DNA of 64,000 nt, taken from assembly GCF_010015445.1 (NCBI RefSeq), contig NC_053126.1:21101669-21165668 (forward strand). Reading direction: 5' to 3'. A program made the translations under genes and the position numbers. The DNA is from Perca fluviatilis. Its lineage: Eukaryota; Chordata; Actinopteri; Perciformes; Percidae. Each line of letters opens with the position of its first letter. Position 1 is the first letter of the stretch. The notes beneath the pieces were generated by a model, which was given only the letters and a program-made list of their open reading frames with translations, made no database searches and had not been told where the DNA came from. This document shows, in pieces, positions 1 through 9,045 of the stretch.

Positions 1-3000
1 AAGCTCTATTGGAATATCAGCTGAACATACTATGGACTGACAAATCACAGTTTAAACCTCTTTAATCTAACTATGGACTAGACTGCAGAGGGCTCAAAGA
101 AAAATAGGCAAATTAAATTCTCAGAGCCCAATTGCACCGGCCTGTTACGCTTTTCTGGACAGGAAAACAAATCCAAGTTCCAACTAGAGCTGTAACAATT
201 CAATATTTTACTGTACAATTATTTGTCTCAGAAATAATTGCGATTAACGATATAATTGTCTCTTTCAGTCAAATTTATTTATGTTTTTTTTTTCAAATAA
301 TTAAAGATTGAATTTTGAATGAATCCCAGGATACATCTTTTTTCTTTCTTTTATTTCTTCTATGTCATCGACTTTATCTCTGGCAGATATTACTTTTATT
401 GTGGGCCCCAACTTCATTTCCATCTCAATTTCCATCTATTCCATTTTGTCATCGAACCTCCAATGAATGTGATTTGAGTCTCACTTGGCCAGAGAATGAG
501 CCTCAGTCACAAGTTTGACGTTGAGGAATTCATACTCAAAAAGAAAAGTTAACGCTTGATTTCACAAGTCCTGAAACTAATAGGGAACACAAGAATGAAT
601 TGATAGTTAACGTTGTTTGTTAGGGATGTTTCCTGCATTAGGTAATTATGGGAAAAATGCAGTGTTGTCACTTAAAAGAAAGAGTCATCCCCACCCGAAA
701 TTGACCTGCAATGAACTGTTCTCACCCATCGATATGCTGTGTCAGGTAATGTGAAATTTGTGCAAATTGAAGTTCAACTTTATTGTCATGTGTGTTGGAA
801 ACACAATAACATGCTTGTGCTCTGGCTCTCTCTGCCTTAACACAAGGGACACACACTACAGACCTACACAATAACACAACAAGTGAGGTGTGTATGGGTA
901 CGGGAGCTGTTCAGCAAACTGCCTGCCTGTGTAAAGAAACTATTACTGTGATTTGATGCTCCGGTAAGTTTTTTTTTTGTAAGATGGAAGTAGAGTTGTA
1001 GCAGTTCAATACAACAGAAACAGAAGGGCAAACAATGCTATGGATTTTTTTTTACACTGCAACAGGTAATTTGTGAGATTGTGAGTGTGGGTAAACAACA
1101 TATTGCACACAGGAAGAAACTCACTGAATATATATTTAAACAATAAAAAAACAAGTCTACAGCCACAAAGAGTGGGCCCCCAGCTAAAGACACTGTGGCT
1201 CAGGCCTGTTATCACCAATCTCTGGAAGCTATCTGCTGTGCCCATGTGTCTCAACACACAGCATATACAGACACTCCCTGTCCTCATAAGGAGATTTTCA
1301 TCCAGACAGCATTATTATTATTTGTGGAGTTTTGTTTAATGCAAAGCAGACTATAGCAAATTGGGATACAAAGACAGTTTGAAATCTTGCTTTACGCAGC
1401 GCAAGATTTGAAATTTGTATAAAATAGACAATATAATGTGTAGGGTTCCTTTTAACAATCCAGTATAAAAGAATAAAACAAAAAATCTATAAGATAAGCA
1501 TCAAGGCATGTGGGGGAAATGTGATTTGGATTTTTGACCTACTTTTTAAGAGAGAAGGATGTGAGGGAAACCTACTGTCAGTGGCTGAAATACATCATGC
1601 CAGCTAGTGTTTGTAGATGATTATGATACTTCGGAGGGGTCAAATATAAAATCCCAGTCGACCAATGACAAAACATCAATTTATGTGGCTACAGTTTGTG
1701 TAAAAAGCATGCACTCATTCATTGCAAGGTTTATTGTCTTACAACATGGGATCAAAGTAGATTTGATGTGGCTTAAAGAGATAGATTTATAAAAAAGTGA
1801 TCTAAAATAATACAAAATACATTTTTGCACAAGTAGACTCACCTAATGAGTTAAATGTAAAAGATTTGTGGGTGTGTATAAATACACCTGTATCTGTAAG
1901 GTCCAACTTGAATACTTTTCAGGCACTGTGCATTTTGAAACCTCTAAATGGCGGACTAACTGGGGCAGCACAGATGGGCTCTATCAGCATTAGAACAAGC
2001 AGGCTGCTGGGAGTTATCACTGAGAGCCAGAGGCAGCACCAAAGACCCACCTAGTCACAGTGTAACTCACTAAACTACACAACCTGCCATCCATTATCAA
2101 GTAGTACATACAGTGTGGGCCATAATGACTTCACTTTAACTAAATTAAACAGTAAATTTAAACCAGTATTACAATTATTCAAGTCAGAATACTATTTAAG
2201 GCTTATAGACTTTTCAGTGCTTCTCATTTCCTATATTCCTAAATCAAAGGTTTGTGCTCAATGGTCACCGAATATCCATCTAAAAACAATGTTACACAAC
2301 ATTAATTTAACAATGTTCTCAGTTGAGGTTATATTTACAGTGTTGGCTAAATTACAACAACTTTAGTGTTTGTAGCATGTAACCTGAATGTGAGGTCTGA
2401 GTTGTATGTAATTAACTTTACAAAACTACAAAGTAAATAAAATATTCTCATTATTTACTGTATTAAAAAAACTAAATGTGTGCCAGGAAGTTATTATGTG
2501 AACACCCTCCAGGGTTGTAGCAGTTTTTCAGACTGCTGCATACTTACAGTATGTCTTCATTTGAATTCTCTCTATGTATTTGACATCAGTCTGACGGCAA
2601 CTTTTCTTTGAGCTAGGGGATGCCAGAGGCCAAATACTTAAGGTGGCAGTCTTTGTTGACTTTGGCGCCCCTTAGTGTAACCAATGTGGCAGAAACTGCA
2701 TGACTAAATGATTTGTCTTTTGCTCTGCGTGATAATCAGGATGATCTCATTTTCCATAAAACCAAATCATGATTTTCATGAACTGCAACCCTTGTCCATC
2801 CAGTTTTGTTTTGTAATAGTGAAAAGGTCAGTCAGTCTGTATCCCCCTCCCCCCTTGAGCATAAAAATAAGACTGTTGTTTATGTTCATTGTTTGACTCG
2901 AACAACTGTTGCTACGCAGGCCACGAACATAACGAAGAGAAACCTGTTCAACTTGTGCTCCAACATAATTGGCAGTTGCTGGACAACATTATCGAGAGAC

Positions 3001-3040
3001 TCATTACTCAAACGCCTCCCAAATGAGCAGCTCTATGTTA
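1..3040. other. Intergenic DNA, no gene recognised
   Basis: AT-rich non-coding DNA. The open frames here are short and show no family resemblance or splice context. A short stretch at about 771-880 (beginning near TTCAACTTTATTGTCATG) looks like the 3' end of a LINE-type repeat read from the minus strand. I see nothing else that can be supported. Confidence 0.6.
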
Positions 3041-4099
3041 ATGCTGCATTCATGCCATCTGGGAATAACAGGGACCGCCCCTCGTGGTTACGTTGTTTTT
3101 CCGACTACCAGCGTTCACATAGTCAGGATGCGTGTTCTTCTTCTTCTGTTATATTGGCGTTTGGCATAACAACTTGTTGCATGACTGCCACCAACGGTTG
3201 GCCGTAGCCGAGAGCATCAGGTGTGTGAAAACATGGAGGCCACAATAACAAAAGATTTGCTGCGGTTTTCTTAAACGAGCATAGAAACAGCGCACGGACA
3301 GATGTTTGTTTGTGTTATCTGCAGGACAACCAATGAGAAAGGACACGTATAAGGTGTTTTTTTTGTATACATGGGCCTATTTATGAATAATTTGAAACAT
3401 GTTATGTTTGTGTATGTTTCTTGGCAGAGGCATTTGTCCACAATAAACAATTTATTGTCATTGAAATATGTTCAGTGAACCAAAGTCGCCTACATCAAAT
3501 GTCAGTTGCCAACAACGCGTCACCAACTGGGAAACTCTGTTAGCAAAATCCAGCCAGAGTTTCCCACCTCTGATTCCCACAGGAAGTCAGTCCTTCCAGA
3601 AAAATGCGGTGTTTTTTTGTGATTGTTGCGGGCAAAAATCCTTGATTATGCGGCACGTTTTCTTAAAAAATGCGATGGAATATGCGGGATATTTATGCAA
3701 TTTTATGCAATGAAATTGTGGGAACTTGCAAAAACTGCGGTTTGATGAAAAAAAAAAAAAAAAAAAAGTGATTCCCCCAACACCCTGCTTTTCAATGATG
3801 TTCACGTCGCGTAATTACGTCACTTCATAACGTTCCCATGACAACAGGGGAAAATGGCTGCTCTTGTGTGAAGTAAACGCAACATTTTTCAACTTTCTGC
3901 TAAGATATATGTGACTTTTTTGCAACGAAAATGCGGGGATTATGAAATCAGGCAAGCCCTGCATATTTTGTGCTTTGGCTGATTATGCATTGAATCATGC
4001 GATCGCGTAATCACGTTTTTCTGGAGGGACTGGGAAGTGACGTGAATGGTGACGTTTTCACTCGGAAAAATGTTTTTCCGATGTCTATGAACGCAGCAT
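3041..4099. mobile_element. Composite DNA-transposon remnant (outer element)
   Basis: The ends are imperfect inverted repeats: ATGCTGCATTCATG at 3041-3054 faces TATGAACGCAGCAT at 4086-4099, 12 of 14 positions complementary. The interior has no transposase frame. A second element (3588-4032) is inserted within it, so the outer element was once about 600 bp. The family is uncertain; it resembles a non-autonomous fish MITE. No clear target duplication was seen. Confidence 0.55.
3588..4032. mobile_element. Nested non-autonomous DNA transposon with TSD
   Basis: The termini CAGTCCTTCCAGAAAAA and TTTTTCTGGAGGGACTG are inverted repeats with one mismatch. The element is flanked by the direct repeat GGAAGT at 3582-3587 and 4033-4038. 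No coding frame is present. A poly(A) run lies at about 3749-3767. The 6-bp duplication may be the recognisable part of an 8-bp hAT duplication, so the superfamily is left open. Confidence 0.75.
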
Positions 4100-4982
4100 A
4101 TGGCTGCATATCATCACCACAGCCAGTTAGAAATTCTTAGAGAATAGATGTGCATTGTTTAAAACTGTACATTTAGAGAAGGCTAAATGTAGCGCACTTA
4201 CAAAAGATTCTTGCATAATAACTCTTGGTCTGTATGCAGGCTAATTAACATAGGTTTGAAAATGATGACATCATGAAAAAGTGACAAACTGTACTTAGAG
4301 AACCATTATTTATTGAAAGTTTTGACATCAGAGTGAACAATGCAAGATGATTTGTGGAAAATGAGCTTGACATCAATTGAGTGGTAGCTGACAGACCAGT
4401 GGATGGTGGTCTTCAGAAGCACTTCTGATGATCGCTCTAGTACCTGACCAGTTTAAATTACAGAAAAAGGTTAAAGGTTCCGCAGTGCCTGGAGACCAAC
4501 TCAAGTTCTTTTGCCAGTGCCTTTTGAGGAGCACTAAGCTAACATACATGTTTTTGGTGGCAGAGGAGCTTATCATAAAATAAATTCCAATTTGATACGT
4601 ATACATTTTATTTAGCATTCACTCATTATATAACATTGCTTCACTATTCACAGCCTTTACAGTAATCTGAGTGTTTTAATTAGTTAATAGAAAAAATGCT
4701 TCAGTAAAAGATTATTCCGCATAAAGCAATGCATGACGCAGAGGCAGAAACCAAGAGGCAGTCTGCCTTTAAAAAAATAAAAGGTTATGTGTGACTACTT
4801 TGCATGTTACTTGCATTCAATGAAATTGGTAATTGTATGTGAGATCAGTAAACAAAGATGTAAAAAATAGGCAGTTAGAGAATACCAGGCAATGGAGGCT
4901 ATTAAAAAAAGTGAAGTAAAGTGGAATCCCTTAAAAATTTCAGTGACATCTTCTCCCCATCTCAGCTCCTATAATAAGGAAC
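4100..4982. other. Downstream flank and probable 3' UTR of the selenoprotein W gene
   Basis: No coding feature was found. Minus-strand polyadenylation signals that could end the selenoprotein transcript are ATTAAA (plus-strand TTTAAT at 4675-4680) and AATAAA (plus-strand TTTATT at 4607-4612). Which one is used cannot be decided from sequence alone. Confidence 0.4.
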
Positions 4983-5062
4983 CTCCAGGAATGGATTCAT
5001 CATACTATAACCCTTTAACCGTTAAGGGAGTTTAGGCTACAGTAATCATTAACAGCCTGGAG
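4983..5062 (-). promoter_or_regulatory. SECIS element (selenocysteine insertion sequence)
   Basis: Read on the minus strand, this 3' UTR segment folds as a canonical eukaryotic SECIS. The lower helix is CTCCAGG (5062-5056) with CCTGGAG (4989-4983). The non-Watson-Crick quartet is TGAT in ATGAT (5049-5045) opposite TGAT (5002-4999). The upper helix is TACTGTAGCC with GGTTATAGTA, ten pairs including G-U. The apical loop contains the conserved unpaired run of A in TAAAC (5034-5030). A further small stem, CCCTTAAC with GTTAAAGGG, would make it a form 2 SECIS. It starts about 140 nt after the stop codon of the selenoprotein W frame, a normal distance. It recruits SBP2 and the Sec-tRNA elongation factor so that TGA is read as selenocysteine. 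Confidence 0.9.
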
Positions 5063-5201
5063 AACCACAATGAGAACTAAGAGGGGGAGCCAGACGTTTG
5101 GTGAGCTGCATCAAAGACGGCAGCTAGTGGTCATAGTGCATCTCTGTTGGCAGTAAACAGTTGCACTGGCCTGTCTTGATGCTGCAGGACTGAGGGGAGG
5201 T

Positions 5202-5285
5202 TTACATGATGACGCATGGCGCACGGCTTTTGGTGATCTTCTCCACCGGTTTGCCATCGTGGGCCTGCTGGATTGCATTCAAGAC
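5202..5285 (-). CDS. selenow2: Selenoprotein W, terminal coding exon
   Basis: The acceptor CTGCCACAG precedes 5285. The exon encodes [19 protein letters not shown] and ends SRAPCVIM with TAA at 5204-5202. The 3' UTR with the SECIS continues on the minus strand. Confidence 0.92.
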   Translation of the reverse strand, partial: VLNAIQQAHDGKPVEKITKSRAPCVIM

Positions 5286-7001
5286 CTGTGGCAGAAAAAG
5301 AAAAATATAAACTCGGGAGTGTTATTGTTTTGAGTTACCAGCGGTAAAGGACGCTTCCAGATCCTTTACTTAAGGAAAAGTACTAATACCGCACTGTAAA
5401 AAACACTATTGTTACAAGTAAAATTCCTGCATTGAGTATAATCAGCAAAATTAAGTTAGTAATAAAAGTATTCAGCAGAGTGGCCAGGTTAGCTCAGTTG
5501 GTAGAGCAGGCGCACATATGTAGACGGTGTGTTTACTGTCCTGGGTCAAAGGCTGAGGAACCGGCTCCCTCTGGGATTCAGGTTAGCCAACTGTTGAATG
5601 TTTTAGGTCACAGCTGAAGCTCTTTTTTATAAATGTTTGTTACTTGAGTCATGGGCTCTATTATGGAGTAGTGATCCCTGAATTGTTCCGGTTTTAATTG
5701 TGCTTTTTCCCCTCCTGTTGTAATGTGTGTTTTGTACTTAAAAAAATAATAATAATAATGAAATCTTTTTGTAAAGCACTTTGTAACCTAGGTTTTGAGG
5801 TGCTATATAGATAAAACTTCATTTACATATGTCATTAGAGTATGATTACTCATGCACTAATGACAAAGCAGGGTTTTAGTGGTGTACTTAGTTGAGGTGG
5901 AGCTCATTTATAACCATTTTGAATATTGACTGCAACTAATGATACATTTCAATATGGATTAATCTGTGATTATTGTCATTAAAAATTAATTGATTCATTT
6001 GTAAAAATTTAAGAAAATAGCCACAATTACTGAGAGCCCAAAGTGACAACTTCACGGTTTGTTTTGTTCAAAACTAAAAGCAAATACTTAAACAATTATC
6101 AAAATATTTGGAAATGTGCACACAAAAAAACTTGTATAAGCTTCATATGTTTTGCATATAATAAGTGTATAATAAGAGCAACTAAAGCTATCAGATACAT
6201 TTAGTTAACCCAAAGTACCAGTACCTCAAATTTGTTGTCAAGTACAGTACTTGAGGAAATGTATATACCGGTAGTAACATTTCACCAGGATGATTTGCAT
6301 TTTATGGGCCTGTTAAACCGGTTTGTTATTGTTGCTATGATGTACTCACGTCATCCTCATATGGAAACCCGCCCGTCTCAGTCTTGGAGAAGATCAGCTG
6401 ACCGTTGATTTCAATCTCAAAACTGCCTTCAAAATAAAATAAAAACAAGACTTCACCCGTCAATCATGCTTTCTGGAATGATCTTTGCCTTGAATAGCAC
6501 GGTCCTTTACATTAACCATAAAGATCAAGACAGAAATACATCGTTGGTCACAGTTCAATTATAATGCTCTCAGCTGAAATTTGCAAAACAAATTAGCAAC
6601 ACTTACTTTGTCTTCCCGTGAAGCCTGACACATCCGCATCAGGAAACTCAGCCTTGACAACCCGGGCGAGCTCCTGATAGCGGCTTTCGTAACCTCATCT
6701 ACCACTACAAGGAGAAACATACATGCATTTTAAAAGCAGAATACTTGCCGTTTGCCCTACTAACATTGGCTAACGTTACTACTGCTGCCCAGTCACCAAG
6801 CTAAGATAGCTGTGAGCTAGCTAGCTAATGCTGCTAAGTTCATCTGTAGTGACAATGTCTAGCTACATCTTTAAAGTAGGATTCAGGGCACGATCGCTGA
6901 TACAAACAGACGCAGGTTAGCTAAAAACATTCATAAAATAAAAATTAGTATAACAAAAAATGTACATACCAGTATTCGACTTTAATTGTTACCACCCCCA
7001 T
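5202..7001 (-). CDS. selenow2: Selenoprotein W-type redox protein (four exons, TGA = Sec)
   Basis: Spliced coding segments are 7001-6970, 6704-6607, 6426-6350 and 5285-5202, all with GT/AG introns, giving 291 nt and 96 residues. The protein begins [11 protein letters not shown], followed by the redox motif C-G-R-U, where U is the in-frame TGA at 6697-6695. It continues with a Rdx-family thioredoxin-like fold containing [12 protein letters not shown] and GGFPYEDD, and ends in KSRAPCVIM. The CXXU motif and length match vertebrate selenoprotein W (Rdx family). The C-terminal half and the CaaX-like CVIM end resemble the W2/MIEN1 branch more than SELENOW1, hence the symbol; the exact paralogue is inferred. 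CVIM is a plausible prenylation signal. The function is likely cytosolic thiol redox activity. The SECIS at 4983-5062 supports selenocysteine decoding. A TATA-like promoter lies just upstream. Confidence 0.93.
5481..5825 (+). mobile_element. tRNA-derived SINE fragment and L2-like tail in selenoprotein W intron 3
   Basis: A tRNA-type A box, TTAGCTCAGTTGGTAGAGC, starts near 5489, but the B box and acceptor stem are too degraded for a tRNA gene. From about 5690 the sequence has the typical fish L2-LINE 3' end: AAGCACTTTGTAACC followed by GGTGCTATATAGATAAA, preceded by an (AAT)n tract. It may be one SINE with an LINE-derived tail or two insertions. It lies antisense to the host gene. Confidence 0.6.
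6350..6426 (-). CDS. selenow2: Selenoprotein W, coding exon 3
   Basis: The acceptor TTTTGAAG precedes 6426 and the donor GTGAGT follows 6350. The exon encodes [14 protein letters not shown] and the [11 protein letters not shown] turn, the most conserved part of the Rdx fold. It ends in phase 0. Confidence 0.92.
6607..6704 (-). CDS. selenow2: Selenoprotein W, coding exon 2 with the Sec codon
   Basis: The acceptor TGTAG precedes 6704 and the donor GTAAGT follows 6607. The exon completes the cysteine, then reads G-R-U (TGA at 6697-6695) and [17 protein letters not shown] onwards. The open, family-like frame after the TGA is the evidence that the codon is decoded rather than terminating. Confidence 0.93.
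6970..7001 (-). CDS. selenow2: Selenoprotein W, coding exon 1
   Basis: The ATG is at 7001-6999. The exon encodes [10 protein letters not shown] plus the first two bases of the redox cysteine codon, then a GTATGT donor at 6969. It is the only ATG that gives the family's short N-terminal strand immediately before the CXXU motif. Confidence 0.92.
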
Positions 7002-7039
7002 TGTAGCTGCTGTATTTTTTTGTTCCTCCGGTCTGGCTA

Positions 7040-7085
7040 GCAGATATGCGAGAGCGAGACTATTCCTGCCTTATATACTGTCTAT
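7040..7085 (-). promoter_or_regulatory. Putative core promoter of the selenoprotein W gene
   Basis: On the minus strand a TATA-like TATATAAGG (plus-strand CCTTATATA, 7069-7077) lies about 70 bp upstream of the ATG at 7001. A start site some 25-30 bp downstream would leave a 5' UTR of roughly 45 nt. This is inferred from spacing only. Confidence 0.45.
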
Positions 7086-8054
7086 GATTCCTGCACTGGC
7101 AGCTGTAGGAGCTGGGTATGTGTTCGCTGCTTTTGTAACACTGAGTCGGGCAGCGGGGCGGGGTTTAAACTGAGAGACATCAAAGCCGGTCTACGGTATA
7201 TTAGAAGTTCTTTGGAGACATCCTCTGGGAGCATGGAGTGGGAGACATCCGTCAACACAGCTGAAATCATAGCTAGCTAGTCATACCAACCGTCTCTGGT
7301 CATTCCAACCGGAAAGGAATGCAATTTTATTTACAGTACATGGCTGAAATGTAATGTTAGCTAGCTAAGGACGTCTGGTACTACTACAATTTTTTCCTAG
7401 AGTATTTCCATTTAATGCTACACTTCTCCCTACAAAATATTGTAGGCTACTTTTTACTTTTTACATTCACGTTTCAGACTTTTTTTTTTTTTTTAACCTT
7501 AAACATGTGATCCAGTGTCCTTTGGCTTGTGATAATTTTTCATTAATCGTCTTACAACCCCTCATATTCACCTTATGACCCTTTGGAGGGCCCAACACTT
7601 AAATTGGTAACCATGCAATGGACTACTTGTCATCATGGTCCTGGGTTTTTGGTTAGTCAGTTTATTCATTTTGCAAAGTCACTCTCCTCACATGTCATGT
7701 CTTGTTTTAAATATTTTCTCGCCTCTGTGATTGCCCGCTCAGCCCTGATGTGTGTCACCTCATATCTTATAATACATTCATGATCAGCCCACATGTCACG
7801 TTTCCCTCCCACCCTCGTTGCCTTGTATAGCCTTATGTGCTCCCTTTGTCTGTTGTGTTGATGGGCAGACAGAGTCTTTTCACAGAATCTTCCTTCGAGT
7901 TAGTCTGGATCAACGGAAGTACATTTCCAGGATAGTTGCCTGACATCTGCTACGGCGCGCCTCACTTACCGCTCTCTGTGTGTTTCCGTTCTCAAACTCT
8001 TTGGGAAACAAAGGTTCGAGCCATAGACAGTAGCTAGCAAGCTACACGCTCAAA
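7086..8054. other. Intergenic DNA between the selenoprotein W gene and a candidate exon
   Basis: No coding feature supported. The region contains common short-repeat fragments and a poly(T) tract at about 7482-7495. The stretch from about 7870 to 8050 is less AT-rich, with GGCGCGCC near 7955, and could be a 5' UTR or promoter for the small open exon that follows. Confidence 0.4.
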
Positions 8055-8239
8055 ATGGCAAGTTTTGAAGAAAATTTGGATTGTGCAACAAGGCAGTCCT
8101 CCTTGGTTCTTTTGTGGAATGATTGTAAAGATTTAAAAAGAATATATTTACAGCATTTACTCTCTAACTGGGATGCTTTGGGAAAAAGATTGGTGGGGAT
8201 TGCTGTGGACAAAGTAGGCCTACACACGGCGATACAATG
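8055..8239 (+). CDS. Candidate first exon, unknown protein
   Basis: An ATG at 8055 opens a 61-codon frame beginning MASFEENLDCATRQSS. The frame runs into a good donor (TG|GTAAGAG at 8239/8240), leaving phase 2. The predicted peptide is balanced and protein-like (WNDCKDLKRIYLQHLL), unlike the low-complexity frames nearby. I do not recognise the family. It cannot splice in frame to the GTPase exon at 10129, which needs phase 1. Alternatives are a transposon-derived exon or a chance frame; without splicing the frame ends two codons later. Confidence 0.3.
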
Positions 8240-8867
8240 GTAAGAGCAAATGAGGTTTAACCATGTATCCAGCTAATTTAAATACCTCACATTACTGTAT
8301 TGTGTGAACAGTTAACTTCATTTAATACTGTATTCCAATATGTTTCAAGGTAAACATGGGAGTTACAGGGTTCGATTCCCAGCTTAATATACACGGACAG
8401 AGAGTAAACTAATTATTGTATTGTGCTATAGGCTAATTATTGTGTATTAGAAGAATTAGAATTAGAAGATTAAAATAGAAAAGGAAGTACTCAAGTGAAT
8501 AGTACCTCAAAGTGTACAGTACTTCATTAAATGTATAAATCCCACAATCATTATTCACCAGAACTACCAACTTTTTAAAATCCTGCTCACATTAACAATC
8601 CTCTATTTTGATAGTTTAGTGTAGTTTTTCTTATTTCTTTCCATATGTCCAATGTCCTGTGATGGTAAACTCACTTGATAACCCTGTAATGCTAAGTGGA
8701 TGAACTGTCTTCACTATCTGTCGGTGTTTGGTAAATAAAAGCTGAACACAGTCTTTATGTTTCTCTTCAGAGTGGACTGTCGACCTGCTGCCGAGAGGTG
8801 TGGTTGTTACTGTCCAATGCATATGTGTCTGATTACTCATTACAACCAACCTTCAGACTCATAAACA

Positions 8868-8874
8868 TATAAAA
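8868..8874 (+). promoter_or_regulatory. Putative TATA box of the GIMAP-like gene
   Basis: TATAAAA lies about 150 bp upstream of the predicted start codon at 9021. A start site near 8900 would give a leader of about 120 nt containing a short upstream frame of seven codons from ATG at 8956. This is inferred from position only. Confidence 0.35.
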
Positions 8875-9020
8875 CCTCTGCCAGTATATATCGCTCCTTC
8901 AGCAGGAAGCTTTGTCCACATTTTTTACAAAGAACACAGAAAAACGGACGTGACATATGAATAAATGGTGGTTGTTTTAAAGTACACTTGTTTTTAGATG
9001 TTTTTGGAATGAGACATGGG

Positions 9021-9045
9021 ATGGCAACCAGCGAGCTGTCAGCAT
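9021..9045 (+). CDS. GIMAP-like gene, coding exon 1
   Basis: This short exon encodes MATSELSA plus one base of a tryptophan codon, then a strong donor GTAAGT at 9046. Its phase 1 end matches the acceptor at 10129 exactly. The assignment rests on phase, donor strength and the upstream TATA-like box, so it is less certain than the GTPase exons. Confidence 0.6.

Noticed and set aside
5489..5560. tRNA gene
   Set aside because: Only an A-box-like segment is intact; no acceptor stem, anticodon arm or proper B box. Treated as SINE-derived. The heads at 15895 and 60111-60185 were rejected as tRNA genes for the same reason.
6695..6697. Premature stop making the selenoprotein W gene a pseudogene
   Set aside because: The TGA is exactly at the Sec position of CXXU, the downstream frame is conserved, and a SECIS is present.
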